A stretch of DNA of 10,934 nucleotides from an uncultured Asticcacaulis sp. Lineage in GTDB: Bacteria > Pseudomonadota > Alphaproteobacteria > Caulobacterales > Caulobacteraceae. The stretch covers positions 1-10,934 of the forward strand of contig CAMLIY010000091.1 in assembly GCA_946480125.1 (NCBI GenBank), given 5' to 3'. This document shows positions 1 to 6,594 of this stretch, in pieces (the stretch's first letter is position 1; every line of letters begins with the position of its first letter). The notes under the pieces are model-generated. The model searched no databases. It was not told where the DNA came from and saw nothing but the letters and a program-made list of their open reading frames with translations. A program made the position numbers and the translations under genes.

Positions 1-3
1 GAG

Positions 4-609
4 ATGAGTGACGAGATCGAAAACGAAGACGGTTACGAACTGGAGCAGGACGCGACCGAGTTGCTGAATGCCGAGCTGGAAAAGCTGACCGCCGAAAACG
101 CCGCCCTGAAAGAACAGGCCCTGCGTTACGCCGCCGACGCCGAGAACACCAAGCGCCGCGCCGAGCGCGAAGGCAACGACGCCCGCGCCTTCGCCATCCA
201 GAAATTCGCCCAGAGCCTGCTTGGCGTGGCCGATGTGCTGCAACGCGCCCTGTCGTCGGTGCCGGCCGAGGTCAGCGATCCGGCGTTCAAGAACTTCATC
301 GCCGGTATCGACATGACCGAAAAGGAACTGGCCGGCGCGTTCGAAAAGAACGGTGTCAAGAAAATCGCACCGATGAAGGGCGACAAATTCGACCCGCATA
401 TGCACCAGGCGGTGATGGAACAGCCTTCGGCTGACGTTGACGGCGGTTGCGTGATCATGGTGATGCAGGCCGGTTATGAACTGTTCGGTCGTGTCATCCG
501 TCCGGCCATGGTGGCCGTTGCCGCCAAGTCGGCCGCTGCGCCGGTGAAGAACGGCTATGACAATAATGACGCCGATGCGGGTGACCGGATCGACACCCAG
601 GCTGAGTAA
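4..609 (+). CDS. grpE: GrpE, DnaK nucleotide-exchange factor
   Basis: Cytoplasmic co-chaperone that releases ADP from DnaK. The 201-residue product has the family layout: an acidic N-terminal tail (about 1-20), a long charged helical region rich in Glu, Lys and Ala (about 21-90, the dimer coiled coil) and a C-terminal beta-domain. That domain carries the GrpE signature: FDPHMHQAV (about 129-137) followed by GYELFGRVIRPAMVAV near residues 157-172. The length is normal for the family. Only 3 bases precede the ATG, so its ribosome binding site and any upstream partner (often hrcA) lie outside the window. A strong intrinsic terminator follows about 30 bp after the stop, so grpE is the last gene of its transcript. 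Its partner dnaK starts about 8.9 kb downstream on the same strand. Identification is secure. Confidence 0.97.
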   Translation: MSDEIENEDGYELEQDATELLNAELEKLTAENAALKEQALRYAADAENTKRRAEREGNDARAFAIQKFAQSLLGVADVLQRALSSVPAEVSDPAFKNFIAGIDMTEKELAGAFEKNGVKKIAPMKGDKFDPHMHQAVMEQPSADVDGGCVIMVMQAGYELFGRVIRPAMVAVAAKSAAAPVKNGYDNNDADAGDRIDTQAE

Positions 610-638
610 TTTGGCCAAGTAATTTGGCTGATATTTTG

Positions 639-671
639 AAAGCCTCCGTGGTCCGCTGCGGAGGCTTTTTT
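639..671 (+). terminator. Intrinsic terminator of grpE
   Basis: AAAGCCTCCG (639-648) pairs with CGGAGGCTTT (659-668) across a 10-base loop and runs into a T tract (666-671). This is a textbook rho-independent terminator, placed 30 bp after the grpE stop. Confidence 0.92.
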
Positions 672-871
672 GTGCCTGCGACTCAAAAGTAAACGCGTTT
701 CACCCGAACGCCTGAACGACACGGAAACGAATCAGCGACGAATCACTGACATTGCTCAGTTTCTACTTTGTTCACGGCTATATGTGGTGGCTTTACATGG
801 GTTTAACCATAGACGGTTGACGGTCGTGGCGGCTGTAACTAACACTGACGGCCTCATTTGAAGGGCCTTTT

Positions 872-2254
872 ATGCTGAAACACCGTCTTGTTCTCGCCGC
901 CAGTCTGCTGGCTCTGGTTTCAACATCGGCGATGGCCGAAACCTGGACGGTGAAACCGGAGTGGGTAGCGGCGCATGAGGCTTTTCTGGCATCCGACGCC
1001 CTGCGCGGCCGCAAGAGCGCCTCGCCGGACGAAGCCATTGCGGCGGCCTATGTGGGCGCGCAATTCCAGAGCTATGGCCTCAAGCCCGCGCCGGGCATGG
1101 ACGGCTATCTGCAAACCGCCGGCGTGGTGACGCCGAAACTGACGGGCAGCGCCGTATTGAGTGTTGGCGCCACTAAAATTAACGAAGGCGCCGGCCTGAC
1201 CCTGCTCTATTCCAGTGGCAAGGCTGTATCGGGTAGTCTTGGTTTTCCCGTTTCGGATGACCCTGCGAAACTACCCGAAGTAGATATTGTTGTGGTAAGC
1301 GATCCGGGCAAGACGCCTCTGAGCGGCTGGTGGCGTGCGGCCAGGGCCAAGGGCATTAAACTGCTGATCGTGCGCGACAGCGATGACAGCCGCGCCCTGC
1401 TGAAGCGCTTCGGCGGCAAGACCGGCACGGCGCCGCGACTCGATAGTGGCCAGAACGGCATGGGCGGCGCCCGGCCGGACTTGATCAGCCTGTCGGACAA
1501 GGCCTTTAATGATGTGATCGCGGGATTTGGTGTACTCGGAACCCTGCCAGCGACGCTCGATCTCGGCGGGGCCACCCTGGAGCGGAGCGTCACCACCAAT
1601 GCCATCGGCTATCTTGAAGGCAGCGATCCATCCGCCGGCGTTATTCTGGTGACGGCGCACCTGGATCACCTCGGCGTGTTGCCTGACGGCGCCATCATGC
1701 ACGGCGCCAATGATGACGCCTCTGGCACGGTGGCGGTGCTCGAAGTGGCACACGCCCTGGCGGCCGGCAAAAAACCGAAGCGCGGCATTCTGTTCGTCGC
1801 CTACGGGTCGGAAGAGATCGGCGGATTAGGGTCGACCTATTTCGGCGAACATCCGCCGATCCCGCTGGCGCAAATCGTCGCCAATCTCGAATTTGAGATG
1901 ATCGGCGCGCAGGACCCGAAAATGGCCAAGGGCGAACTGATGATGACCGGCTTCGAGCGCTCGAATCTCGGTGAAACCCTTAAAGCCAAGGGGGCGAAGG
2001 TGACCTCCGATCCTTATCCGGATCAGCATTTCTTCGAGCGCTCGGATAACTACTCACTAGCGCTGAAAGGCATTGTCGCCCACACCATTTCCGGTTGGGC
2101 GGTGACGCCGACCTATCACGACAAGACGGACGATATCGCCCATCTCGACCTGCCGTTTATGACCCAGGCCATCCAGTCGCTGATCGTGCCGGTGGAATAT
2201 CTGGTGAACAGCGACTTCAAGCCGGAATGGAAGCCGGGCGGTAAGCCGGAATAA
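872..2254 (+). CDS. Secreted M28-family zinc peptidase
   Basis: Predicted exported dizinc aminopeptidase-type hydrolase of 460 residues. Residues 1-22 form a signal peptide (positive start, hydrophobic core, AMA cleavage site). The peptidase core lies at about 245-445. Family ligands can be placed: H263 and D265 in AHLDHLG, D281 in NDDASG (bridging ligand), E314 (general base) and E315 (ligand) in GSEEIGG, and H416 in PTYHDKTDD. The ligand that is usually Asp in NxDMIG is a glutamate here (NLEFEMIG, E342). Residues of about 90-240 form an extra domain before the core, in the position where PA-like inserts occur in M28 enzymes; I cannot confirm its fold. The start is supported by AAGG 6-9 bp upstream and by the signal peptide beginning at this Met. 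It is monocistronic: grpE's terminator lies before it and a convergent gene after. The substrate is unknown. Confidence 0.88.
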   Translation: MLKHRLVLAASLLALVSTSAMAETWTVKPEWVAAHEAFLASDALRGRKSASPDEAIAAAYVGAQFQSYGLKPAPGMDGYLQTAGVVTPKLTGSAVLSVGATKINEGAGLTLLYSSGKAVSGSLGFPVSDDPAKLPEVDIVVVSDPGKTPLSGWWRAARAKGIKLLIVRDSDDSRALLKRFGGKTGTAPRLDSGQNGMGGARPDLISLSDKAFNDVIAGFGVLGTLPATLDLGGATLERSVTTNAIGYLEGSDPSAGVILVTAHLDHLGVLPDGAIMHGANDDASGTVAVLEVAHALAAGKKPKRGILFVAYGSEEIGGLGSTYFGEHPPIPLAQIVANLEFEMIGAQDPKMAKGELMMTGFERSNLGETLKAKGAKVTSDPYPDQHFFERSDNYSLALKGIVAHTISGWAVTPTYHDKTDDIAHLDLPFMTQAIQSLIVPVEYLVNSDFKPEWKPGGKPE

Positions 2255-2270
2255 GCCATCTGCAAAGATA

Positions 2271-2328
2271 GCCCCCTCCGTCGCGGCCATGGGCCGCGCC
2301 ACCTCCCCCGCTGCGCAAGGGAGGAGAA
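2271..2328 (+). repeat. Dispersed GC-rich palindromic repeat, copy A
   Basis: The copy begins GCCCCCTCCGTC and ends CAAGGGAGGAGAAG. It holds two hairpins: CGCGGCC / GGCCGCG around an ATG loop, and CCTCCC (2302-2307) / GGGAGG (2319-2324). The same outline (CCCCCTCCG, variable stem, CCACCTCCCCCG, AAGGGAGGAGAA) recurs at 8085-8164 and, inverted, at 8001-8067. Copy A sits exactly between the 3' ends of two convergent genes and touches the stop codon of the LprI-like gene. No T tract follows, so it is not a classical terminator, but the folded RNA could protect 3' ends. Confidence 0.85.
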
Positions 2329-2330
2329 GA

Positions 2331-2675
2331 TTAGAACGGTCCGCGTGAGGCGATGCCGTCGAAATCGGCCTGTAATTCTTTCAGTCGCTTGTCATAGGCG
2401 GCGGTCAGGCATTTGAAACTGCCTTTGCAGGTATTGCGCTCGGCCAGCCATTGGCGCTGGCGATCCTGCATTTCCCCGCGCGAGCCCGTCATGACCAGAT
2501 GGCTGTTCATGGTGAACATTGTGGCCATCTTGACATCGGCGTCGCTCAAGGACCGATTACGGCAGATGGTCTTTTCGTCGGCGGTTCTGGCCTTGGCGCA
2601 GTCGAAACTGGCGGCATGTGCCTGTGACGCACCGAATATAGCGGCGAGACACAAGACGGGCATAAGTTTGTACAT
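2331..2675 (-). CDS. Small secreted LprI/DUF1311-like protein
   Basis: A 114-residue exported protein. Signal peptide about 1-21 (QAHA, then ASFDC). The mature part has four cysteines (C26, C38, C83, C89) and the pattern of the lysozyme-inhibitor LprI N-terminal/DUF1311 family: FDCxKA...DEKTIC...LSDADVKM near the start and QRQWLAERNTC near residues 73-83. Family members are periplasmic; some bind lysozyme, but a lysozyme inhibitor role here is only inference. The start chosen is the internal Met at 2675, not a longer upstream reading, because a strong AAGGAGG lies about 8 bp before it and a signal peptide follows. A terminator separates it from fadL upstream, so it probably has its own promoter within 2676-2735. 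Its stop abuts repeat copy A. Confidence 0.82.
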   Translation of the reverse strand: MYKLMPVLCLAAIFGASQAHAASFDCAKARTADEKTICRNRSLSDADVKMATMFTMNSHLVMTGSRGEMQDRQRQWLAERNTCKGSFKCLTAAYDKRLKELQADFDGIASRGPF

Positions 2676-2734
2676 AGACGAGCCTCCTTTTGGCGGATGA
2701 TAGACCGAAAAACGGGACAAAATCACGGCACGCG

Positions 2735-2767
2735 CAAAAAAGGGAGCGCCTTTCGGCACTCCCTTTA
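2735..2767 (-). terminator. Intrinsic terminator of the fadL-like gene
   Basis: Read on the minus strand, GGGAGTGCC is followed by a GAAA tetraloop, then GGCGCTCCC and a run of T. The 9-bp stem has one G-U pair. It lies about 25 bp after the stop of the FadL-like gene and upstream of the LprI-like gene, so it separates the two transcripts. Confidence 0.92.
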
Positions 2768-2790
2768 CACATCCGACCCGTCTTGACAGG

Positions 2791-4095
2791 TTAGAAACGG
2801 TAATGACCACCGATTGAGAAGACGCTGGCGCTGGCATCGTTCAGCTCACCCTTGATGAGGATGGGAGTCTGGACGGGCGTGCCGGCATAGGCCGCGGTGG
2901 TATAGCTCAGTGTGCTCTTGTCGAAGGCGACATAGGTGAAGGCGGCATCGATAGCGAAGCTCGGCGTGACCTGATAGCTGGTGCCGATCGCATAGTCGAT
3001 ACGATCAGCATCGGGCACGCGGGCATCACGGTGGCCGTCACGCGTCGGGGTCTGGTCGGACTGGATACCGGCGCGGACCGTCCATTTGTCATTGATCACA
3101 TAATCGCCACCGATGGCCAGGCTGACCGTGTCGCGGTAGTCTTCCGGAATGGCCTGATCGAACGGCTCACCCAATGTAATGTAATCGAACTCGCTCCAGC
3201 CGAAACTGATGGCCTGGGCGTGCAAGGCCAGCCGGTCGGTCGCCTGTAAGGTGATGCCGATCATGGCCTGCGAAGGCGTGTTGAACTCGGCGGAAACGCC
3301 ATCCTGGGTCAGGTTGGAGCCAGCCAGCGGGCCCAGCAGGCCGGTGATTTCGACACTGCCATCCAGTTCGTGCTTGATGGAGGACTTATAGCTCACCCCG
3401 ACCGTGACCTTATTATATTGCGCCTGGGCGCCGACCGTATAACCATAGTTCCAGCCGTCGCCTTCGAGGGTTTGCGCGCCATCAGGCAGAAGCGGCGACA
3501 GGTTCGGCAGGGCATTATTGAGCGTCGCCTTGGTGTATTCGGCATTAAGACCGACGCCGATGCTCAACCAGTCATTGACCTTGAAGGCCACCACAGGCTG
3601 GATATCAACGGTGGTCAGTCGGGTCTTGTCAGCATTATAACGTGCCCAGCTGCCGGTTTCATAATTGGTTTCGAAGGAAAACGGCGCGGTGACGGTGACG
3701 CCGATAGCCACACGATCATTGAGCGGCATGGAAAAGGAACCGTTGGGCAGAACGCCGGTCGAGATCGGGTCCTTGGAGGAGGCATTGCCACCGACCGATG
3801 CCGGGGCCTGGCCAGGACGGACTATGATCGAGCCCGTATCATCGACAGTCCCCTTGGGATCGATATAGGCGGCGCCGAAGGTCAGATCCTTTGTGGTCGA
3901 GCCGGCGATAGCGGCGGGATTCCACCACAGGGCGTCGGCGCCCTTGGCCGTGACGGCGCCGGAATAGGCGTTGCCCGCCTGTTTGGCCGAAAGGTCCTGG
4001 AGGTAGAAGCCACCGGCATGGGCGGCAGTAGTGGCGCCGGCCATGAGGGCGAGCGTGGAAGCGGCGATAAGGGCCTTGATCCGTAAAGTCGTCAT
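2791..4095 (-). CDS. FadL/OmpP1-type outer-membrane transporter
   Basis: Outer-membrane beta-barrel of the FadL/TodX family, which moves long-chain fatty acids or other hydrophobic compounds across the outer membrane. The 434-residue product has a signal peptide (1-27, TTAAHA). It then shows the FadL N-terminal hatch pattern: GGFYLQDLSAKQAGNAYSG and, after it, ADALWWNPAAIAG with the conserved N59-P60. Alternating beta-strand sequence fills the rest, and the protein ends in GGHYRF, whose terminal Phe is the usual barrel-assembly signal. I set the start at 4095, not at an earlier in-frame ATG at 4206, because AGGAG lies about 10 bp upstream and the signal peptide begins here; the longer reading would add an implausible leader. 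It is closed by the GAAA-loop terminator. Repeated operator-like sites lie upstream. The substrate cannot be read from the sequence. Confidence 0.9.
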   Translation of the reverse strand: MTTLRIKALIAASTLALMAGATTAAHAGGFYLQDLSAKQAGNAYSGAVTAKGADALWWNPAAIAGSTTKDLTFGAAYIDPKGTVDDTGSIIVRPGQAPASVGGNASSKDPISTGVLPNGSFSMPLNDRVAIGVTVTAPFSFETNYETGSWARYNADKTRLTTVDIQPVVAFKVNDWLSIGVGLNAEYTKATLNNALPNLSPLLPDGAQTLEGDGWNYGYTVGAQAQYNKVTVGVSYKSSIKHELDGSVEITGLLGPLAGSNLTQDGVSAEFNTPSQAMIGITLQATDRLALHAQAISFGWSEFDYITLGEPFDQAIPEDYRDTVSLAIGGDYVINDKWTVRAGIQSDQTPTRDGHRDARVPDADRIDYAIGTSYQVTPSFAIDAAFTYVAFDKSTLSYTTAAYAGTPVQTPILIKGELNDASASVFSIGGHYRF

Positions 4096-4196
4096 GGGCG
4101 TTTGCTCCTGTAAATCATACTTTGAATGACGGCTCGCATTAATACGCGGACCGTCAGGCGTTCTCAGACGCGGTTGTGGCAAACATCCCATTACGC

Positions 4197-4212
4197 TTAC
4201 GTTCACGTCAAG
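4197..4212. promoter_or_regulatory. Operator-like repeat, site 1 (fadL side)
   Basis: TTACGTTCACGTCAAG contains the partial palindrome ACGT-TC-ACGT with TT and CAA flanks. On the minus strand it contains TTGACG (4211-4206), a possible -35 for fadL about 115 bp before its start codon, though no good -10 follows. Such ACGT-N2-ACGT sites resemble those I recall for MerR-type LiuR regulators of branched-chain and fatty acid catabolism; the regulator is an inference. Confidence 0.55.
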
Positions 4213-4257
4213 AGAATTGTTGTGAGCGGCCTCAGCTTTTTCCGGGGTGTAATAAAT

Positions 4258-4273
4258 TTGACATTCTCGTCAG
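4258..4273. promoter_or_regulatory. Degenerate operator-like copy between sites 1 and 2
   Basis: TTGACATTCTCGTCAG matches the core of site 1 at 8 of 10 bases (ACATTCTCGT against ACGTTCACGT) and shares the TTG and CA flanks. It also begins with TTGACA, a perfect -35 hexamer reading towards the DUF2147 gene, but 17 bp further on the sequence is only TTACGT, so it could be a promoter element, a weak site, or both. Confidence 0.35.
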
Positions 4274-4280
4274 GACATAG

Positions 4281-4296
4281 TTACGTTAGCGTCAAG
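4281..4296. promoter_or_regulatory. Operator-like repeat, site 2 (DUF2147 side)
   Basis: TTACGTTAGCGTCAAG differs from site 1 in only two central bases (TA-G for TC-A). It lies 84 bp from site 1, close to eight helical turns, so proteins bound at both would face the same way. It lies 62 bp before the DUF2147 start codon. Confidence 0.55.
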
Positions 4297-4357
4297 CGAA
4301 TGGGCCAAAGCCCTTGCCTTAAATAAACAAGGCGCAGACACAAAGTGGAGAACGGCC

Positions 4358-4696
4358 ATGATTCGTAAGGTCTTACTTGTAGGCGTAGTGGCGATGTGGG
4401 CCGGATCGGTTGTGGCCGCGGAGCCAATCGAGGGCGACTGGAAGACGATGGTGGGCGATACGGCCCGTATAGCGCCTTGTGCTCAGGGATTTTGCATTAC
4501 GCTGGTAAACGGCAAATATACCGGCAAGATGATTGGTCACATGAAGGGGAACGGGGGCCTGTATAATGGCCAGATCACCGATCCCAAGGATGACAAGACC
4601 TATGACGGTTCGGCGGCGGTGACCGGCAATAATCTCAAGCTGCAAGGCTGCGTGCTCAAGGTTTTTTGCAAGACGCAGGTATGGACGCGGCTCTAG
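4358..4696 (+). CDS. Small secreted DUF2147 protein
   Basis: A 112-residue exported protein of unknown function. Signal peptide 1-21 (VVAA, then EPIEG). The mature part shows the DUF2147 outline: GDWKT at 26-30, a cysteine pair C41/C46 (in the family often IxxC...LCG), G-Q-I-x-DP at about 71-76, a YDGSA segment, and a closing LKLQGCVLKVFCKTQVWTR with C98 and C104. It is shorter than many members but has both ends of the domain. GGAG lies about 8 bp before the ATG. It is divergent from the fadL-like gene and shares the regulatory region with the repeated sites. Its last 4 bases overlap the stop of the convergent oxygenase gene: both stop codons lie in the shared CTAG. Confidence 0.82.
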   Translation: MIRKVLLVGVVAMWAGSVVAAEPIEGDWKTMVGDTARIAPCAQGFCITLVNGKYTGKMIGHMKGNGGLYNGQITDPKDDKTYDGSAAVTGNNLKLQGCVLKVFCKTQVWTRL

Positions 4697-5403
4697 GCAC
4701 GCTTTGGTGTCATCAGGGTGTTGAGCGTCAGCCGGCTGGTTCGCGGATCAGCGCCCAGGGTCGATTCAGCGAGTAATCCGGAATGCAGACTGGTGCTGCG
4801 ATAGACGACCAGCCGGTTATAGGTGAGGGCGGCGCTATCGATCACCTCATAATTGAGCGTATCGCGGCCAGCATGGCGGGGTGAATCCTCTGCGGCCAGT
4901 TCGGCTTGCATCTTACCTTCGTAGGTCTTGAACCGGTCCTCATTAATATATTCAAAACCCGTCGCCTTATGACGAAAAAAGGCCGTTCCGCCTTGAGGCG
5001 CCTCGGCGGTGTCATGGCAAAGATAATGCACCATGGCGATCATGAACGGATCGCAGGAATCGTGATGGGGTACTTTTTGAATCGATTGTAAGTCGGCAGC
5101 GCCTTGTGTCGCCAGGGCAAAAAAGCTTGAGGCATTCAGCGCGACGTGCGACGGAATGCCAAACGCCTGATCGAGCAGCGGCCGCAGCACCTTGGCCAGG
5201 GACTGTGAATAGACAGGGGGCGCCGGCGCATTCAGGCCGGGATACAGGGTATGCGATGGCTGAGTAAAGGTGGCTGTAGCTGCCACAGCTACCATGTCGT
5301 CCGGCGCCGACAGGGCATTGTCGATGATGATCAGCGGCTGGCGTTCCTGGCCCATCGGGCGGATATCGATCCGGGCGTTTCGATTCAGGCTGAGATCGAC
5401 CAT
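4693..5403 (-). CDS. DUF6445-like Fe(II)/2-oxoglutarate oxygenase
   Basis: Predicted non-heme iron oxygenase of 236 residues. A facial-triad pattern can be placed: H113-x-D115 in VPHHDS and a distal H207 in SLHSG, with R224 (TSRLTLN) 17 residues later, the usual spacing for a 2-oxoglutarate-binding Arg. Between them lies GGTAFFRHKATGFE (138-151), characteristic of the DUF6445 family as I recall it. No signal peptide, so cytoplasmic. AAGGA precedes the ATG by about 7 bp. The gene overlaps the DUF2147 gene tail to tail by 4 bp and is divergent from the VOC gene. In some genomes such proteins lie beside tryptophan halogenases and TonB receptors; none is present here. The substrate is unknown. 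Fold assignment is good, exact family moderately sure. Confidence 0.78.
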   Translation of the reverse strand: MVDLSLNRNARIDIRPMGQERQPLIIIDNALSAPDDMVAVAATATFTQPSHTLYPGLNAPAPPVYSQSLAKVLRPLLDQAFGIPSHVALNASSFFALATQGAADLQSIQKVPHHDSCDPFMIAMVHYLCHDTAEAPQGGTAFFRHKATGFEYINEDRFKTYEGKMQAELAAEDSPRHAGRDTLNYEVIDSAALTYNRLVVYRSTSLHSGLLAESTLGADPRTSRLTLNTLMTPKRA

Positions 5404-5454
5404 GCGGTTTCCTTGACGACTGAGCGCCAGATAACGGCCGATGCAGCAAAAAGC

Positions 5455-5496
5455 GAGTCATTTCCGAGGCAAGCCTGAATGCCGGCTTACTGACTC
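5455..5496. promoter_or_regulatory. Interrupted inverted repeat in a divergent gap
   Basis: GAGTCA (5455-5460) is mirrored by TGACTC (5491-5496), and inside it AAGCC (5471-5475) is mirrored by GGCTT (5484-5488). It lies between the divergent oxygenase and VOC genes, a natural place for a shared operator. The arms are short and unequally spaced, so this could be chance. Confidence 0.3.
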
Positions 5497-5545
5497 TTTC
5501 TGGCCGTGGCAGGTTCATTATAAGCGTCATAAACAGGAGGACATA

Positions 5546-6298
5546 ATGGCGAGCCATTTTATCTGGTACGAACTGATAACTTCGGATCTTGACGCCGCGA
5601 TCAGCTTTTATAGCGAGGTTATTGGCTGGACTGTTGAGAAAAGCCAGATGCCCGGCATGGACTACCGCCGGATCATGGCCTCTGGCGAAGGGATCGGCGG
5701 GATGATGAAGACGCCGGATGCCGGCATGCCGCCCGCATGGTTCGGCTATGTCAATGTGGCCGATGTCGATGCGGAGGTCACCGCTTTCGAGGCCGCCGGC
5801 GGCAAGGTGCTTTGGCCGGCCAATGAAGACGCCGGCGTCGGCCGCATGGCCATGCTGGCCGATCCGCAGGGCGCGGCGATCTACGTCATGAGCCCGACCG
5901 GTGAAGGTGAAAGCCAGGCCTTCAAATCAGGCGCCCTGGGCCATTGCGGCTGGAACGAATATCATGCCACAAACTGGGAAACGGCCTTGGATTTCTATGC
6001 CGGCCGCTTCGGCTGGGTAAAGGACGTGGCCGTCGACATGGGACCGGCGGGCACCTATCAGGTGTTCACGTCCGGCGGCATCCAGACCGGCGGCATGATG
6101 AACAATCCGTTGCCGCAGCAGGCATGGTTATTCTATTTCAACGTCGATGATATCGATGCTGCGGTGGAGCGCCTGACCTCCAGGGGCGGCGTCATCCAGG
6201 TGCCGCCGATGGCGGTGCCGGGCGATCAGTGGGTGGTTGTGGCGCGCGATCCGCAGGGCGCCATGTTCGGATGTCTCGGATCGCGTTCCGCGAGTTAA
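5546..6298 (+). CDS. Two-domain VOC (glyoxalase/dioxygenase fold) protein
   Basis: A 250-residue cytoplasmic protein of two tandem vicinal-oxygen-chelate domains. Domain 1 (about 3-118) opens HFIWYELITSDLDAAISFYSE; domain 2 (about 131-246) opens with HCGWNEYHATNWETALDFYAG. Both show the typical W-x-E-L/Y...A-x-x-FY...GW pattern, and each closes with a DPQGA segment (ADPQGAAIYVM and RDPQGAMFGCL). Such twin-VOC proteins include the mycobacterial Cfp30B type, often annotated as glyoxalase or hydroxylase without proven activity. The start is fixed by a perfect AGGAGG 5 bp before the ATG; a longer reading from 5441 has no such site. It is divergent from the oxygenase. The reaction cannot be named. 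Confidence 0.88.
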   Translation: MASHFIWYELITSDLDAAISFYSEVIGWTVEKSQMPGMDYRRIMASGEGIGGMMKTPDAGMPPAWFGYVNVADVDAEVTAFEAAGGKVLWPANEDAGVGRMAMLADPQGAAIYVMSPTGEGESQAFKSGALGHCGWNEYHATNWETALDFYAGRFGWVKDVAVDMGPAGTYQVFTSGGIQTGGMMNNPLPQQAWLFYFNVDDIDAAVERLTSRGGVIQVPPMAVPGDQWVVVARDPQGAMFGCLGSRSAS

Positions 6299-6305
6299 CT
6301 GGCTC

Positions 6306-6334
6306 TTGAGCTTCGTGATTATACGGTTTATATA
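6306..6334 (+). promoter_or_regulatory. Promoter of the ParD-like/MetAP unit
   Basis: TTGAGC (6306-6311), a 17-bp spacer, then TATATA (6329-6334). The -10 lies within the left arm of the palindrome at 6321-6355, so a protein bound there would block RNA polymerase. Confidence 0.6.
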
Positions 6335-6355
6335 TGTTTCGTATATAAACCGTAT
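6321..6355. promoter_or_regulatory. Perfect 14-bp inverted repeat, likely autoregulatory operator
   Basis: The left arm ATACGGTTTATATA (6321-6334) and right arm TATATAAACCGTAT (6342-6355) are exact reverse complements around the 7-base centre TGTTTCG. It ends 14 bp before the start codon of the ParD-like gene. AT-rich palindromes over a -10 are typical operators for ribbon-helix-helix antitoxins. No T tract follows, so it is not a terminator. It could also fold in the 5' leader. Confidence 0.8.
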
Positions 6356-6369
6356 GGCCGGAGACCCGA

Positions 6370-6594
6370 ATGGGCATTGTGAACATAGAGGATGATCTGC
6401 ACGAACAGGTGCGGCGCGCGAGCAAGGTATCGCTGCGCTCGATCAATGCGCAGGCCGCTTTCTGGATCAAGATCGGCATGTTGTGCGAAATTCATCCGAC
6501 GCTCAGTTTCAACGACATCATGGCGCGCGAATTGAGCGCCGCCGGCGTATCGCCTCAATCATTGGCCATGCCGCTGACTGTGGAGGCGACATGA
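6370..6594 (+). CDS. ParD-like ribbon-helix-helix protein
   Basis: A 74-residue small DNA-binding protein matching what I recall of the ParD-like antitoxin family. Residues 2-6 (GIVNI) form the DNA-contacting strand, 8-18 the first helix (DDLHEQVRRAS) and about 23-38 the second (RSINAQAAFWIKIGML). The C-terminal part (PTLSFNDIMARELSAAG onward) would be the partner-binding tail. GGAG lies 6 bp before the ATG. The stop overlaps the next start in ATGA, so the downstream methionine aminopeptidase is translationally coupled to it. A canonical ParE toxin gene is absent. Expected role: a repressor of its own promoter through the palindrome just upstream. Whether it is an antitoxin is unproven; it could be a plain regulator of the peptidase gene. 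Confidence 0.85.
   Translation: MGIVNIEDDLHEQVRRASKVSLRSINAQAAFWIKIGMLCEIHPTLSFNDIMARELSAAGVSPQSLAMPLTVEAT

Noticed and set aside
605..629. Near-tandem AGTAATTTGGC repeat around the grpE stop codon
   Set aside because: Two 12-base copies with a 13-base period; probably a small replication-slippage duplication with no visible function.
670..861. 63-residue plus-strand reading frame before the M28 gene
   Set aside because: It begins inside the grpE terminator, has no ribosome site and no protein-like pattern; I treat 672-871 as the upstream region of the peptidase gene, in which I could not fix a promoter.
2676..2837. Longer N-terminus for the LprI-like protein
   Set aside because: The extension would cover the intrinsic terminator and precede a perfect signal peptide that has AAGGAGG in front of its own Met.
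3370..4086. 238-residue plus-strand frame opposite the fadL-like gene
   Set aside because: It is the antisense shadow of a well-supported beta-barrel gene with signal peptide, Shine-Dalgarno sequence and terminator.
4096..4206. Longer N-terminus for the FadL-like protein
   Set aside because: The extra 37 residues would precede the signal peptide and have no ribosome site, whereas AGGAG directly precedes the start at 4095.
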